A stretch of 39,198 nucleotides of DNA from Paralimibaculum aggregatum (GCF_030270585.1 NZ_BSYI01000051.1:1-39198), one strand, 5' to 3'; shown: positions 17,587 to 26,565, counted from the first letter of the stretch. The notes: generated by a model from the sequence alone, not told the origin. Made by a program: numbers and translations.

Positions 17587-18387
17587 TCACTTTATCGGAA
17601 GTCCGAATTTCGGGTAGATCCTGGACAGGCTGTCCGCGGCGGATCTCAGGCGCGGCAGGAACTCTTCCACCAGGCTGGCTATGCTGCGGTCCATGTTGTG
17701 GCAGCTGATGCTGATCGACGCGACGCAGATGTTCTCGCGGTTGAAGATCGGGACGGCGACGGACTTGATCGTGAGATCGAGACCGGCATCGTTGGTCGCA
17801 TAGCCGTCCCGTCGCGCCTCGAGGATCAGGCGGCGCAGCTCGGCCTTGTCGACGATCGTGCGGGGGGTCAGCCGTTCCAGCGTGCTGCGTTCCAGGATGT
17901 CGTCGATCTGCTCGAGCGGCCGCTGCGCCAGCAGCACCCGTCCGGTCGAGGTGAGCGCCGCGGGGAAGGTGAGGCCGACGGTCATGGATGTGCGCACAAG
18001 GCCCTTGGCCGGCACGCCGCAGACGAACACCACGTTCGTGTCGTCGAGAACCGATGCCGAGGACGAGACATGGAGGGTGCCCTCGAGCACCTGCTCCATG
18101 TAGGGCATCATGATGTCCGTGACCGCCACGGACGAGAGATAGGCGTGGCTCAGGGTCAGGATGCGCGGCTGCAGCGCGAAGTGGCTCCCGTCGGTCCGCA
18201 CATAGCCCATTCCCGCGAGGGTGAGCAGAAGCCGCCGGGCGGTGGCGCGCGACAGGCCCGTCTTCTGGGCGACCTCGGACAGCGTCATGCCGCTGCTGCT
18301 GCCCTCGAAGGCCTCCAGCACGCGCATGCCCCGTTCGAGCGAACGGACCCAGTCCTTTCCGGACTCCGGCGTCTCTGTCACGTCCAT
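17587..18387 (-). CDS. IclR family transcriptional regulator
   Basis: The 266-residue protein has an N-terminal winged helix (about residues 14-75: VRSLERGMRVLEAF, MTLSEVAQKTGLSRATARRLLLTL, GYVRTDG) and the IclR GAF-like effector domain (PAALTSTGRVLLA, RRDGYATND, SVAVPIFNRENICVASISIS). ATG 18387 has AGGG upstream. It is divergent from the GMC/ALDH/aldolase/TRAP operon, and a 34-bp dyad at 18609-18642 overlaps that operon's putative -10 region, as expected for an IclR repressor site. IclR regulators commonly control catabolic operons and respond to a pathway intermediate; the effector here is unknown. Confidence 0.92.
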   Translation of the reverse strand: MDVTETPESGKDWVRSLERGMRVLEAFEGSSSGMTLSEVAQKTGLSRATARRLLLTLAGMGYVRTDGSHFALQPRILTLSHAYLSSVAVTDIMMPYMEQVLEGTLHVSSSASVLDDTNVVFVCGVPAKGLVRTSMTVGLTFPAALTSTGRVLLAQRPLEQIDDILERSTLERLTPRTIVDKAELRRLILEARRDGYATNDAGLDLTIKSVAVPIFNRENICVASISISCHNMDRSIASLVEEFLPRLRSAADSLSRIYPKFGLPIK

Positions 18388-18580
18388 CCATCCGCCCTGG
18401 CGATTGCGACCGCGAAGCTAGCCTTGTGCCGAGACGGCAGCAAGGAGGAACGCGGAACCTTTGCCGCCGCATCGCGGCAGGTCGGAGCGCCTGGCGGTGC
18501 CGGCGGATCCACCGCCGGGAGCTCGACATGCCTCGGCCTGCGCGGGGCGACCTCCTCGGTGCCCTTCCCGGATTCACCCG

Positions 18581-18608
18581 TTGACATATGGTTTCTCTTC
18601 GCCATGAT
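18581..18608 (+). promoter_or_regulatory. Sigma70-type promoter of the GMC/ALDH/aldolase/TRAP operon
   Basis: TTGACA (18581-18586) is a perfect -35 hexamer. After 16 bp comes CATGAT (18603-18608), matching TATAAT at four positions. Transcription would start near 18615, inside the adjacent dyad. A separate GC hairpin lies upstream at 18500-18518 (CCGGCGG, ATCCA, CCGCCGG). Confidence 0.55.
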
Positions 18609-18642
18609 GTTCGTCAAGCGCACACTTGTGCGCATAGCGAAC
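18609..18642. promoter_or_regulatory. 34-bp operator-like dyad, probable IclR binding site
   Basis: Two nested perfect inverted repeats share one centre at 18625/18626: outer arms GTTCG (18609-18613) and CGAAC (18638-18642), inner arms GCGCACA (18618-18624) and TGTGCGC (18627-18633), with 4-nt spacers on each side and CT in the middle. The dyad abuts the putative -10 hexamer, so a bound protein would block transcription start. The adjacent divergent iclR-type gene makes its product the likely ligand; this is inference. Confidence 0.65.
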
Positions 18643-18659
18643 ACAGCGCGGAGCACCGC

Positions 18660-20408
18660 ATGTCGATCCCTCGCGAGCGCGGCGATACCTTTCCCGGGAG
18701 CGGAATGGCCGAGCGCGCGTTCGACTACATCATCGTCGGTGCCGGTTCGGCCGGATGCGTGCTGGCAAACAGGCTCTCGGCCGACCCTTCGAGCCGCGTC
18801 CTGCTGCTGGAGGCTGGCCATGACACGCCGCCGGGCAATGTTCCGGACGATATCCTCGACAGCTATCCGCACGGCGCCTACTACAACGCCGCCTACCACT
18901 GGCAGGGACTGCGCGTCGCCAATGGCGCCGGCCGTCCCGGATCCGGCACGAAGGCCTACGAGCAGGGCCGGATCATGGGCGGCAGCTCCAGCATCAACGG
19001 CATGATGGCGATCCGGGCGCTGCCGTCCGACTTCGACGACTGGCAAGGCCATGGGCTCGAGGGCTGGAGCTGGGGCGATGTTGCGCCCTATTACCGGCGG
19101 CTCGAGCACGACATCGACATGCAGGGCGCGCAGCATGGCGCCGACGGCCCCCTGCCGATCCGGCGCATCCCGCGGGCCGACTGGCCCGGCTTCTCGGAGG
19201 CGGCCTGCAAGGCCCTCGAGCGCGCCGGGCTGCCCTTCCGCGCCGATCACAACGATGGCTCGGCCCGCGGTGTCTACCCGATGCCGATCAACAACCGGAA
19301 CGACCGGCGCGTCTCGGCTGCCGCGGCCTATCTGAAGGAAGAGGTGCGCCGGCGGGACAATCTGACCATCCTCTGCGACACCCATGTCGAGGCGATCAGG
19401 AGCGAACGGCGGAAGGCACTCGGCGTGACCGTGCTGCGCGGGCAGGAACGGATCGAGCTGACCGGACGGCAGATGATCATCTGCTGCGGTGCGCTGAACT
19501 CCCCGGCACTCCTCATGCGTTCGGGGATCGGCGACCCGGCCCATCTCGGCCAGGCCGGAATCGAGATCGCGAATCCGCGTCCCGGTGTCGGGGCGAACCT
19601 GCAGGACCATCCGACCGTGGCCATCGCCGCCTTCCTGAGCCCGGAGGCGCGCCTGCCGAAAAGCGTCCGGCGCCATCTCCTCTTCGGCGCGCGGTACAGC
19701 TCCGGGGCCAGCGGATGCCCACCGGGAGACATGTATGTCCTCGGCGCCAACCAGGTCGCCTGGCACAGCATCGGCAAGCAGTTCGGGGCGCTGCTCGCCT
19801 GGGTCAACAAGTCGTACTCGTGCGGCACGGTCCGGCTGAACCTGCAGAACCCGCAGGGTGCGCCGGATGTCGATCTGAACCTGCTGTCCGACAGCCGCGA
19901 CCTCGACCGCCTGGTTCAGGCAGTCCGCTTCCTGGCGGAGGTCTTCGCGTCCGACGAACTGGCGCGGGTGGCGCCGATGCCCTTCGCCGCCTCCTACAGC
20001 GAGCGCGAACGCAAGCTCGGCCGCCACACTCTCAGGAACCGGATGATGGCGGCGCTCGGCGCATATGTGATGGACCGCAGCCGGACCGCCCGCAACTACA
20101 TCATCGGGAAGATGGTCGCTCCGGAAGGCGAGCTTGCCGCGCTCATCGCCGACGATGCGCGGCTGCAGGACTGGGTCCTGCGCAACGTCACCCATGGCTG
20201 GCATGCCTGCGGCACCTGCCGCATGGGCGCGCGTGACGATCCCGGCGCGGTGCTCGACAGCGAGTGCCGGGTCATCGGCATGGAGGGGCTGCGGGTCGTC
20301 GATGCCTCCATCATGCCGGTGATCGTCAGCGCCAACACCAATCTGACAACCATGATGATCGCCGAGAAGATGGCGGACAGGATCATCGCCGAGGGGGGGC
20401 GAGCATGA
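18660..20408 (+). CDS. GMC-family FAD-dependent oxidoreductase (choline/alcohol dehydrogenase-like)
   Basis: The 582-residue protein has the FAD-binding motif FDYIIVGAGSAGCVLANRL near residues 21-39, a LLLEAG strand end, the GMC signature GRIMGGSSSINGM and, at the C-terminus, the catalytic-histidine block HACGTCRMG with GLRVVDASIMP and the partner asparagine in SANTNLTTMMIAE. Family members oxidise primary alcohols or polyols to aldehydes. ATG 18660 has GGAG six bases upstream; ATG 18705, after GGGAG, is a good alternative that matches the usual N-terminus. ATG 18588 is rejected because it would place the operator inside the gene. Its stop overlaps the aldehyde dehydrogenase start (ATGA), suggesting sequential alcohol and aldehyde oxidation. 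No signal peptide, so cytoplasmic. Confidence 0.9.
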   Translation: MSIPRERGDTFPGSGMAERAFDYIIVGAGSAGCVLANRLSADPSSRVLLLEAGHDTPPGNVPDDILDSYPHGAYYNAAYHWQGLRVANGAGRPGSGTKAYEQGRIMGGSSSINGMMAIRALPSDFDDWQGHGLEGWSWGDVAPYYRRLEHDIDMQGAQHGADGPLPIRRIPRADWPGFSEAACKALERAGLPFRADHNDGSARGVYPMPINNRNDRRVSAAAAYLKEEVRRRDNLTILCDTHVEAIRSERRKALGVTVLRGQERIELTGRQMIICCGALNSPALLMRSGIGDPAHLGQAGIEIANPRPGVGANLQDHPTVAIAAFLSPEARLPKSVRRHLLFGARYSSGASGCPPGDMYVLGANQVAWHSIGKQFGALLAWVNKSYSCGTVRLNLQNPQGAPDVDLNLLSDSRDLDRLVQAVRFLAEVFASDELARVAPMPFAASYSERERKLGRHTLRNRMMAALGAYVMDRSRTARNYIIGKMVAPEGELAALIADDARLQDWVLRNVTHGWHACGTCRMGARDDPGAVLDSECRVIGMEGLRVVDASIMPVIVSANTNLTTMMIAEKMADRIIAEGGRA

Positions 20409-21889
20409 CCAACGACAACGCATCGACCATGTCGAACGCCGAACTCTATGCGGCGTCGGGCTTCCATATCGACGGGGTCTGGACCTGCCCGGCGGGCGGG
20501 CCGCGTCTCGATGTCGTGAACCCCGCCACGGAGGAGAGGATCGGCGAGATCCCGCTGGCGCAGCCGGAGCATCTCGACGCCGCCGTCGACGCCGCCGCGC
20601 GCGGCTTCGCGCGCTGGCGCAAGACCCATGCCTGGGATCGGGCGGCCGTTCTGAAGGCCGCCGCCGCAGCGCTCAGATCGCGCAGCACGGCCATCGCGCG
20701 GATCTTCAGCATCGAGCAGGGCAAGCCCCTGATCGAAGCGGAGCGCGAGGTCGGCATGGCCGCGGATCACTTCGACTGGGCGGCGCAGGAGGCGATCCGG
20801 CTGACCGGCCAGATCCTCCCGGCGCGCCCGGCGGGGACCGTGAGCGTCGTCGAGCACCGGCCGGTCGGCGTGGTCGCGGCGTTCACCCCGTGGAACTTCC
20901 CTGCGCTCCAGATCGCCGCGAAGGTCGCCTATGCGCTCGCAGCCGGCTGCACCGTCGTCCTCAAGCCCTCCGAGGAAGCGCCGGGGATCGCGATCCTCCT
21001 GGTGCGGGCGCTGCACGAGGCCGGCCTGCCCGCCGGTGCGCTCAACCTCGTCTTCGGCAATCCCGCCGAGGTCAGCGAGCGCTGGCTCGCCTCGCCGAAG
21101 GTGCAGGCCATGTCGTTCACCGGCTCCACCCGGGTCGGCAAGCTGCTCGCGCCGATGGCGGCCGCATCGCTCAAGCGCATGACGCTGGAACTGGGAGGGC
21201 ACGCGCCCGTCATCGTCTATCCGGATTTCCCGCCGGGAGAGGCGGCCGCGCTGGCGGGGGCGGTGAAGTTCCGCAATGCCGGGCAGGCCTGTGTGTCGCC
21301 CAGCCGGTTCTTCGTGCACGAGGCGATTGCCGCGGATTTCACCCGCCACATGGTCGATTTCGCCGGCGGGCTCGTCCTCGGCGAGGGCACCGACCCGGTG
21401 ACGACGATGGGGCCGCTGGTCAATGCCGGCCGCGTCGAGGCCGCCGCCGCGCTGGTCGCGGATGCCGTCGGGCGCGGCGCGGTCTTGCATTGCGGCGGGG
21501 GCAGGCCACCGGGGCGCAACACGGGCTTCTTCTTCGAGCCGACGGTGCTGTCGAAGGTCTCGCCCGACAGCCGGATCATGCACGAGGAGCCCTTTGCGCC
21601 GATCGCCCCCATCATCGCCTTCGGAGACGGCGACGACGTCGTCGGCATGGCCAACGATGTCGATTACGGTCTCGGCGCCTATGTGCTCTGCCGCGACGAG
21701 GCGCTGGCAGCACGGACAGCCGAGGGCCTGGATGTCGGCATGGTCGGGATCAACAATCTGGCGCTGGCCGGGGCCGACACGCCGTTCGGCGGCGTGAAGG
21801 GAAGCGGGCTCGGGCGCGAGGGCGGACCGGGAGCGCTCGACGAATTCCTGCAGAAGAAGATGACCAAGAGACTGGTCGCGGCGGACTGA
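20405..21889 (+). CDS. NAD(P)-dependent aldehyde dehydrogenase
   Basis: The 494-residue enzyme shows the full ALDH superfamily pattern: TPWNFP with N164, VLKPSEEAP, FTGSTRVG, LELGG with the general base E262, and the catalytic cysteine C296 in FRNAGQACVSPSRFF. The later GPLVN and EPFAPIAP blocks are also present. It is closest in look to the succinate-semialdehyde/glycolaldehyde-type group, but the substrate cannot be read off. ATG 20405 overlaps the oxidoreductase stop; an internal ATG at 20429 is possible. It probably oxidises the aldehyde made by the upstream enzyme or released by the downstream aldolase. Confidence 0.93.
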   Translation: MTNDNASTMSNAELYAASGFHIDGVWTCPAGGPRLDVVNPATEERIGEIPLAQPEHLDAAVDAAARGFARWRKTHAWDRAAVLKAAAAALRSRSTAIARIFSIEQGKPLIEAEREVGMAADHFDWAAQEAIRLTGQILPARPAGTVSVVEHRPVGVVAAFTPWNFPALQIAAKVAYALAAGCTVVLKPSEEAPGIAILLVRALHEAGLPAGALNLVFGNPAEVSERWLASPKVQAMSFTGSTRVGKLLAPMAAASLKRMTLELGGHAPVIVYPDFPPGEAAALAGAVKFRNAGQACVSPSRFFVHEAIAADFTRHMVDFAGGLVLGEGTDPVTTMGPLVNAGRVEAAAALVADAVGRGAVLHCGGGRPPGRNTGFFFEPTVLSKVSPDSRIMHEEPFAPIAPIIAFGDGDDVVGMANDVDYGLGAYVLCRDEALAARTAEGLDVGMVGINNLALAGADTPFGGVKGSGLGREGGPGALDEFLQKKMTKRLVAAD

Positions 21890-21932
21890 CATCCGGCCCC
21901 GGCGAAGCGACGCGAGACAAGAAGGAACAGCG

Positions 21933-23084
21933 ATGAGTACCGATGGAAAGCTTGGCCCCAATCAGCGGCTGATCGGCGTGCCGGGATCGCGCGCCGCGCT
22001 GGCGACGCCCGCGCTGGTGCTCGATCTCGACATCTTCGAGCAGAACCTCGAGCGCATGGCCGAGATCTTCGACGGGCGGCCGGAAGGTATCCGGCCCCAT
22101 GCCAAGACGCACAAATGCGCGACGATCGCCAGGAAGCAGATGGAGCGGGGCGCCTATGGCGTCTGCTGTGCCAAGCCGGGCGAGGCGATCGCGCTCGCCG
22201 AAGCGGGCGTGCGAAGCCTGCTCCTGACCTCGCCCGTGGTCGATCCCTACAAGGTCGAGACCCTGGTGGGGCTGCGAGGCGGCCTCGACGAGCTGATCTT
22301 CGCCGTCGACAGCGAGCGGGCCGTGGACCTGCTCGCTCGGGCCGCCGGGACGGCGGGCGTGGTGATCTCGGTGCTGATCGATGTCGGCGTCGGCAACAAC
22401 CGGACCGGCGCGCGCTCGACCGAAGCGGCGGTGGCACTCGGCCGGCACATCACGGCCCATGCCAGCCTCGAGCTGCTCGGGATGCAGTGCTATGCGGGCC
22501 ATGTCCAGCATATCGAGGACCCGGTGGCGCGCGATGCCGAGGGCCGGCGCGTGCTCGAGGGGATCGCCGCGACGAAGGCGGCGCTCACGGAGGCGTTCGG
22601 ACCGCTGAAGATCGTCTCGGGCGGCGGCACCGGCTCCTACGACATCGACCTCGAGGCCAAGGTCTTCAACGAGTTCCAGGTCGGCTCCTACGTCTTTATG
22701 GACGTGGAGTACAATGCCGTGCGTCCCCGCGGCAACGCGGCCTGGCCGTTCGAAACCTCGCTGTTCGTCCAGACCACCGTGGTGAGCGCCAATGTCGAGG
22801 GGCGGGCCACAACCGATGCGGGCTACAAGTCGTTCGCGATGGACGGGCCGCAGCCGATCGTCGTCTCGGGCGCCCCGGAGGGAACGGTCTACAAGTTCCT
22901 CGGCGACGAGCACGGATGGGTCCATCTGCCCGAGGGGGCGGCGGATCTCGCGGCGGGGGATGTGCTCAGCTGCGTCACGCCGCACTGCGATCCGACGGTC
23001 AATCTCTACGATGTCTACCATGTGGTCCGCGGCGACATGCTGGTGGATATCTGGCCGATCGAGGCACGGGGGCGGAACTGGTGA
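21933..23084 (+). CDS. PLP-dependent D-threonine aldolase / 3-hydroxyaspartate aldolase-like enzyme
   Basis: The 383-residue protein is an alanine-racemase-fold, type III PLP enzyme of the D-threonine aldolase / D-serine dehydratase-like group. The N-terminal barrel begins TPALVLDLDIFEQNLERM; the PLP lysine is K58 in RPHAKTHK, followed by the family block GVCCAKPGEA. The barrel also shows GVGNNRTG, CYAGHVQH and SGGGTGSYD, and the C-terminal beta domain ends with the metal-binding H...C in VTPHCDPTVNLYD. Family reactions split a beta-hydroxy-D-amino acid into glycine and an aldehyde, or dehydrate it. BhcC of the beta-hydroxyaspartate cycle is a relative, but the other cycle genes are absent. 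AAGGAA precedes ATG 21933, 43 nt after the ALDH gene. Confidence 0.85.
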   Translation: MSTDGKLGPNQRLIGVPGSRAALATPALVLDLDIFEQNLERMAEIFDGRPEGIRPHAKTHKCATIARKQMERGAYGVCCAKPGEAIALAEAGVRSLLLTSPVVDPYKVETLVGLRGGLDELIFAVDSERAVDLLARAAGTAGVVISVLIDVGVGNNRTGARSTEAAVALGRHITAHASLELLGMQCYAGHVQHIEDPVARDAEGRRVLEGIAATKAALTEAFGPLKIVSGGGTGSYDIDLEAKVFNEFQVGSYVFMDVEYNAVRPRGNAAWPFETSLFVQTTVVSANVEGRATTDAGYKSFAMDGPQPIVVSGAPEGTVYKFLGDEHGWVHLPEGAADLAAGDVLSCVTPHCDPTVNLYDVYHVVRGDMLVDIWPIEARGRNW

Positions 23085-23112
23085 CGGTTCGGGCCGGATC
23101 CGGGGGGAGCTG

Positions 23113-23622
23113 ATGGAGCGGGCGTTCCGGCATGTCTGTCATGCGATGATGCTGCTCGGCGGGCTGAGCATCGTGCTGATGATGCTGAACGTCACCCTCG
23201 ACGTGCTTCTCAAGCTGATCTGGAACGCGCCGATCCAGGGCACGGTGGAGATCTCGTCCTACTACTACATGGTGGCGATCGTGATGCTGCCGATGGCGCT
23301 GGTCGAGCTCGACGACGAGCAGGTCGTCGTCGATCTCCTCTTCAACCACTACCCGGCCTGGCTCCAGAGGATCTGCCTGACGCTCGCCTGCGGGGCCGCC
23401 GCGGGCATCCTTGCCATCATGACCTGGCGCACCGGGCAGGACGCCGTCCGCGCCTTCAACGTGGGCGAGGTGGTGATGGGCAGCCGCGAGATCATCGTCT
23501 GGCCGTCGCGCTGCATGCTGCCGCTCGGCTTCGGGCTGGCCACCGTGGCGTCCGCGCTGCGGATGGTGATGGCGCTGCTGGGCAGGCCGGTGACGCGGGC
23601 CACGCACGAGGCCGGGCCATGA
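23113..23622 (+). CDS. TRAP transporter small membrane subunit, DctQ-like
   Basis: This 169-residue protein has four predicted membrane segments and the DctQ-family layout: an N-terminal helix (MMLLGGLSIVLMMLNVTLDV), a loop with EISSYYYMVAIVMLPMALVE, then the conserved VDLLF stretch and a C-terminal helix after WPSRCMLPLGFG. It pairs with the large permease to form a sodium-driven importer. A GGGGGGAG ribosome site sits just before ATG 23113. Its stop overlaps the DctM start (ATGA). Confidence 0.9.
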   Translation: MERAFRHVCHAMMLLGGLSIVLMMLNVTLDVLLKLIWNAPIQGTVEISSYYYMVAIVMLPMALVELDDEQVVVDLLFNHYPAWLQRICLTLACGAAAGILAIMTWRTGQDAVRAFNVGEVVMGSREIIVWPSRCMLPLGFGLATVASALRMVMALLGRPVTRATHEAGP

Positions 23623-24929
23623 GCAATCTCGAGATCGGCTGGATCGGCCTCGCCTGCCTCTTCGGGCTCCTCGCGATCCGAATGTCGATCGGGGTCGCGC
23701 TGATGATCGTCTCCGTCACCGGCATCTTCGTGATGCTGAACTGGACCGCCGCCCTCGGGATCGTCAGCGCGCTGCCGTTCAACCTGATGGGCGACTGGTC
23801 GCTGACCGCGATCCCGATGTTCCTGCTGATGGGCTTCATCGCCGCCAACACCGGCATGACCACCGGCGCCTTCTCGCTCCTGCGCATGCTCTTCGCGCGG
23901 GTGCCGGGCAGCCTCGCCTCTGCCAGCGTCGGGGCCTGCGGCCTGTTCGCCGCCGCCTCCGGCTCGAGCATCGCGACGACGGCGGCGATGTCGCGCATCG
24001 CGGTGCCGGAGATGCTGAAGGCGGGTTATCACCCGTCGCTCGCGACCGGCGTCATCGCCGCCTCGGGCACGCTCGGCTCGCTGATCCCGCCATCGATCCT
24101 GATGGTGCTCTACGGGATCTTCACCGAGCAATCCATCGGCCAGCTCTTCATGGCCGGCGTGATCCCGGGCATCCTCTCGGCTCTCGTCTACATCGCGATG
24201 ATCACCGTGCGGTGCAGCTGGAGCCCGCGGCTCGCGCCGAGGGTCGAGGAGCGGTTCGAGCTGTCGCGGCTGCTCGGGCTGGTGCTGTCCGTCTGGCCGT
24301 TCCCGGTTCTCGTGCTCGGAGTTCTGGGCGGGATCTTCGGGGGCTATTTCACGCCGACGGAGGCCGGTGCGGTCGGCGCCTCGATGGCGCTGGCGATCGC
24401 CGTGATCCGCCGGCAGGCGACCCGCGAGGCGCTGTGGCTGGCGATCCGGCAGACCGTCGTCGCGACCTCCTCGATCTTCTTCCTGACGATCGGCGCGGTG
24501 ATGTTCACCCGCTTCATGGGGCTCTCCGGGGTGCCGCAGGCGCTGGCACAGGCGATGCTGGCCGTGTCGCAGGACCAGATCGTGATCATCGTGATGATCG
24601 CCGCGCTCTTCGTCCTCCTCGGCATGTTCATCGACTCCATCGGGCTGATGCTCCTGACCCTGCCGACCCTCCTGCCGGTGCTCGATGCGGCGGAGGTCGA
24701 CATGATCTGGTTCGGGATCATCACCATCAAGCTGCTCGAGATCGGGCTGGTGACGCCGCCCGTGGGGCTCAACCTCTACGTGCTGCACCGTGCGCTCTCG
24801 GGGCAGGTCCGGCTCGGACACATCATCTCGGGCACGACATGGTTCCTCGCGATGGACCTCGTCACGCTCGCACTCCTGATCGCCTTCCCCGCGATCAGTC
24901 TCTACCTGCCCTCGTTGATGGCAGGATAA
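23619..24929 (+). CDS. TRAP transporter large permease, DctM-like
   Basis: The 436-residue protein has about twelve membrane segments and DctM family blocks: an N-terminal IGLACLFGLLAIRMSIGVAL helix, AIPMFLLMGFIAANTG, GSSIATTAAMSRIAVPEM, AASGTLGSLIPPSILMVLYG, GGIFGGYFTPTEAGAVGA and FIDSIGLMLLTLPTLLPV. It is the transport channel of the TRAP system. It is translationally coupled to DctQ and followed 31 nt later by the binding protein, completing a three-gene transporter for the substrate of the upstream enzymes. Confidence 0.93.
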   Translation: MSNLEIGWIGLACLFGLLAIRMSIGVALMIVSVTGIFVMLNWTAALGIVSALPFNLMGDWSLTAIPMFLLMGFIAANTGMTTGAFSLLRMLFARVPGSLASASVGACGLFAAASGSSIATTAAMSRIAVPEMLKAGYHPSLATGVIAASGTLGSLIPPSILMVLYGIFTEQSIGQLFMAGVIPGILSALVYIAMITVRCSWSPRLAPRVEERFELSRLLGLVLSVWPFPVLVLGVLGGIFGGYFTPTEAGAVGASMALAIAVIRRQATREALWLAIRQTVVATSSIFFLTIGAVMFTRFMGLSGVPQALAQAMLAVSQDQIVIIVMIAALFVLLGMFIDSIGLMLLTLPTLLPVLDAAEVDMIWFGIITIKLLEIGLVTPPVGLNLYVLHRALSGQVRLGHIISGTTWFLAMDLVTLALLIAFPAISLYLPSLMAG

Positions 24930-24960
24930 AACCAACCAGCAGGAGCGGAAGGACAACCAG

Positions 24961-26082
24961 ATGAACATGCGGATATTGTGGGCCTCGACAGCCCTGGCCA
25001 TGGCGGCGGTCGCACCGGCACCGGCGGCCGAATACAACAGCAACCATTTCTTTGCCGAGCGGCACTCGCTCGTGCGCGGACCCTATGTGGAGTTTGCCGA
25101 GAAGGTGGCCGAGGCGACGGGCGGCGAGATCACCTTCCGCGTGTTTTCCGGCGGCTCGCTGATCCCTGCGGCCGCCTCGCTCCAGGGGGTGCGCGACGGG
25201 GTGGCCCAGGTCACCTATCACGCCGGCACCTATACGCCGGCCGAGCTGCCGGTCGAGAACCTCATCGGCAACATGGCCTTCTACAACACCGATCCCTTCG
25301 TCATGGCCATGGCATCGACCGAGTTCAGCATGACCAACCCGGCGGCGCTCGAGGAGTGGCGCCGGAACGGCGTCGTCTTCGGCGGCGGATACTCGACCTC
25401 CGAATACTACATGATGTGCAACACCAAGGTGGAGACGCTGGCGGATGTCCAGGGCAAGCGTCTACGCATGGCCGGCGGCGCCTGGTCGCGCTTTGCCGAG
25501 CATGTCGGCGCGGTGCCGGTCTCGATCCCCTCGAGCGAGATGTATACCGGGCTCGACACCGGATCGCTCGACTGCGCGGTGACGCCGGGGGACAGCCTCG
25601 ACAGCTTCAGCCTCGGGGATGTCGTGACCTCGATGAACACGCTGGCCATCGGCAACTACTATGCGGGCTTCCTCTGGGGCTACAACAAGGCGTTCTGGCA
25701 GGGGCTGACCCCGGAGCAGCGCGAGGTCCTGTTCGGCCAGATGGCCTATTTCCTGGCCAAGGGGCGGGTGGAGTTCAGCGCCGATGTCGACAAGGCGATC
25801 GACTCCGCCATCGCCAAGGGCATGACGGTCTACAAGCCCGATGCCGCGCTCGAGGCCGCGCTCGCCGAGTTCGTTGCATCGGATGAGGCGGCTCTCATCG
25901 CGGCGGCGAAGGAGCGCGGGGTCGAGAACCCGGAGGAGATCCTGGCGGAGTTCAAGAAGGTCGTCGATCGCTGGGACGCGCTGCTCGAAGGGGTCGACCG
26001 GACCGATGTGGAAGCACTCGCCGCGCTCGCTCAGAAGGAGATCTACGACAAGCTTGACGCCTCGACCTATGGCGTGAAGTAG
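24961..26082 (+). CDS. TRAP transporter substrate-binding protein, DctP-like
   Basis: This 373-residue periplasmic receptor has a signal peptide (about residues 1-22, ending APAPAAE). TRAP-receptor blocks visible are YVEFAEKVAEATGGEITFRVFSGGSL, GVAQVTYHAGTYTP, LADVQGKRLRMAGGAWSRFAEHVGAVPVSIPSSEMYTGLDTGSLDC (described in pieces across the usual ligand-contacting lobe), and NKAFWQGLTPEQREVLF. The arginine in KRLRMAG is the position that normally contacts the ligand carboxylate, so an organic acid or amino acid ligand is likely. It is the last gene of the IclR-controlled operon. GGAAGGA precedes the ATG. Confidence 0.92.
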   Translation: MNMRILWASTALAMAAVAPAPAAEYNSNHFFAERHSLVRGPYVEFAEKVAEATGGEITFRVFSGGSLIPAAASLQGVRDGVAQVTYHAGTYTPAELPVENLIGNMAFYNTDPFVMAMASTEFSMTNPAALEEWRRNGVVFGGGYSTSEYYMMCNTKVETLADVQGKRLRMAGGAWSRFAEHVGAVPVSIPSSEMYTGLDTGSLDCAVTPGDSLDSFSLGDVVTSMNTLAIGNYYAGFLWGYNKAFWQGLTPEQREVLFGQMAYFLAKGRVEFSADVDKAIDSAIAKGMTVYKPDAALEAALAEFVASDEAALIAAAKERGVENPEEILAEFKKVVDRWDALLEGVDRTDVEALAALAQKEIYDKLDASTYGVK

Positions 26083-26105
26083 CGCGCCAGGCACACCGCC
26101 GAGAC

Positions 26106-26128
26106 GGTCAGCCGGCTTCCGGCTGGCC
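26106..26128 (+). terminator. Hairpin after the TRAP operon
   Basis: A stem of CAGCCGG (26109-26115) and CCGGCTG (26119-26125) with a CTT loop can be extended by GGT/GCC to ten pairs. It sits 24 bp after the last stop codon. There is no T-run, so it may terminate weakly or only stabilise the transcript. Confidence 0.4.
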
Positions 26129-26401
26129 GCGCCGATCCCGAGCCCATCCATGCAAGCAGGGACCGCTCGATGCCCGCCGCGGCTGGGCGTTCGACCTGAC
26201 CGACCGAGATCGGTAGGCCGGGCGAGGCACTGGGTGGCCCCGCTTCAACCGGACACCCGGCCTGGGCCAGAGCCTGGAGGAGACCCCCCGACGCAGGATC
26301 ATGTCGGGACACCATCCAGGTATCGAGGTGACGACCGGTGCCCGGCGTCGGCACCGCGCCCATTCGCCCGCATTGCTGGCGCCGCTCGATGACAGGGGGC
26401 G

Positions 26402-26565
26402 ATGCCAGCGGATGACGGCGCGAACGGGAATGCAGAGGCCCACAAGCTCGAGCCGAGCGTTCGCGAGTACGAGCGCCAGTTCGGTCGCCAGACCCTCGAG
26501 GTCAAGATCCTCCGGGATGCGCTGGCAACGGATCTGCCAGCCTGCCAATCGGCGCGCGAACGCGA
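26402..26565 (+). pseudogene. IS3-family OrfA remnant
   Basis: A short frame carries LEPSVREYERQFGRQTLEVKILRDAL, which matches the leucine-zipper region found at the C-terminal part of IS3-family OrfA proteins. The helix-turn-helix start is not seen, and the surrounding sequence lacks a ribosome site, so only a fragment remains. It points in the opposite direction to the OrfB pieces that follow. Confidence 0.6.

Noticed and set aside
18588-18660. Upstream ATG for the GMC oxidoreductase
   Set aside because: It overlaps the -35 to +1 region and the dyad, and the 24 added residues match nothing typical of the family.
18378-20423. 681-codon minus-strand open frame
   Set aside because: Mirror of the GMC oxidoreductase gene; no motif of its own.
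17587-23084. Complete beta-hydroxyaspartate cycle cluster
   Set aside because: Only an IclR regulator and a BhcC-like aldolase are present; no BhcA, BhcB or BhcD equivalent was found.
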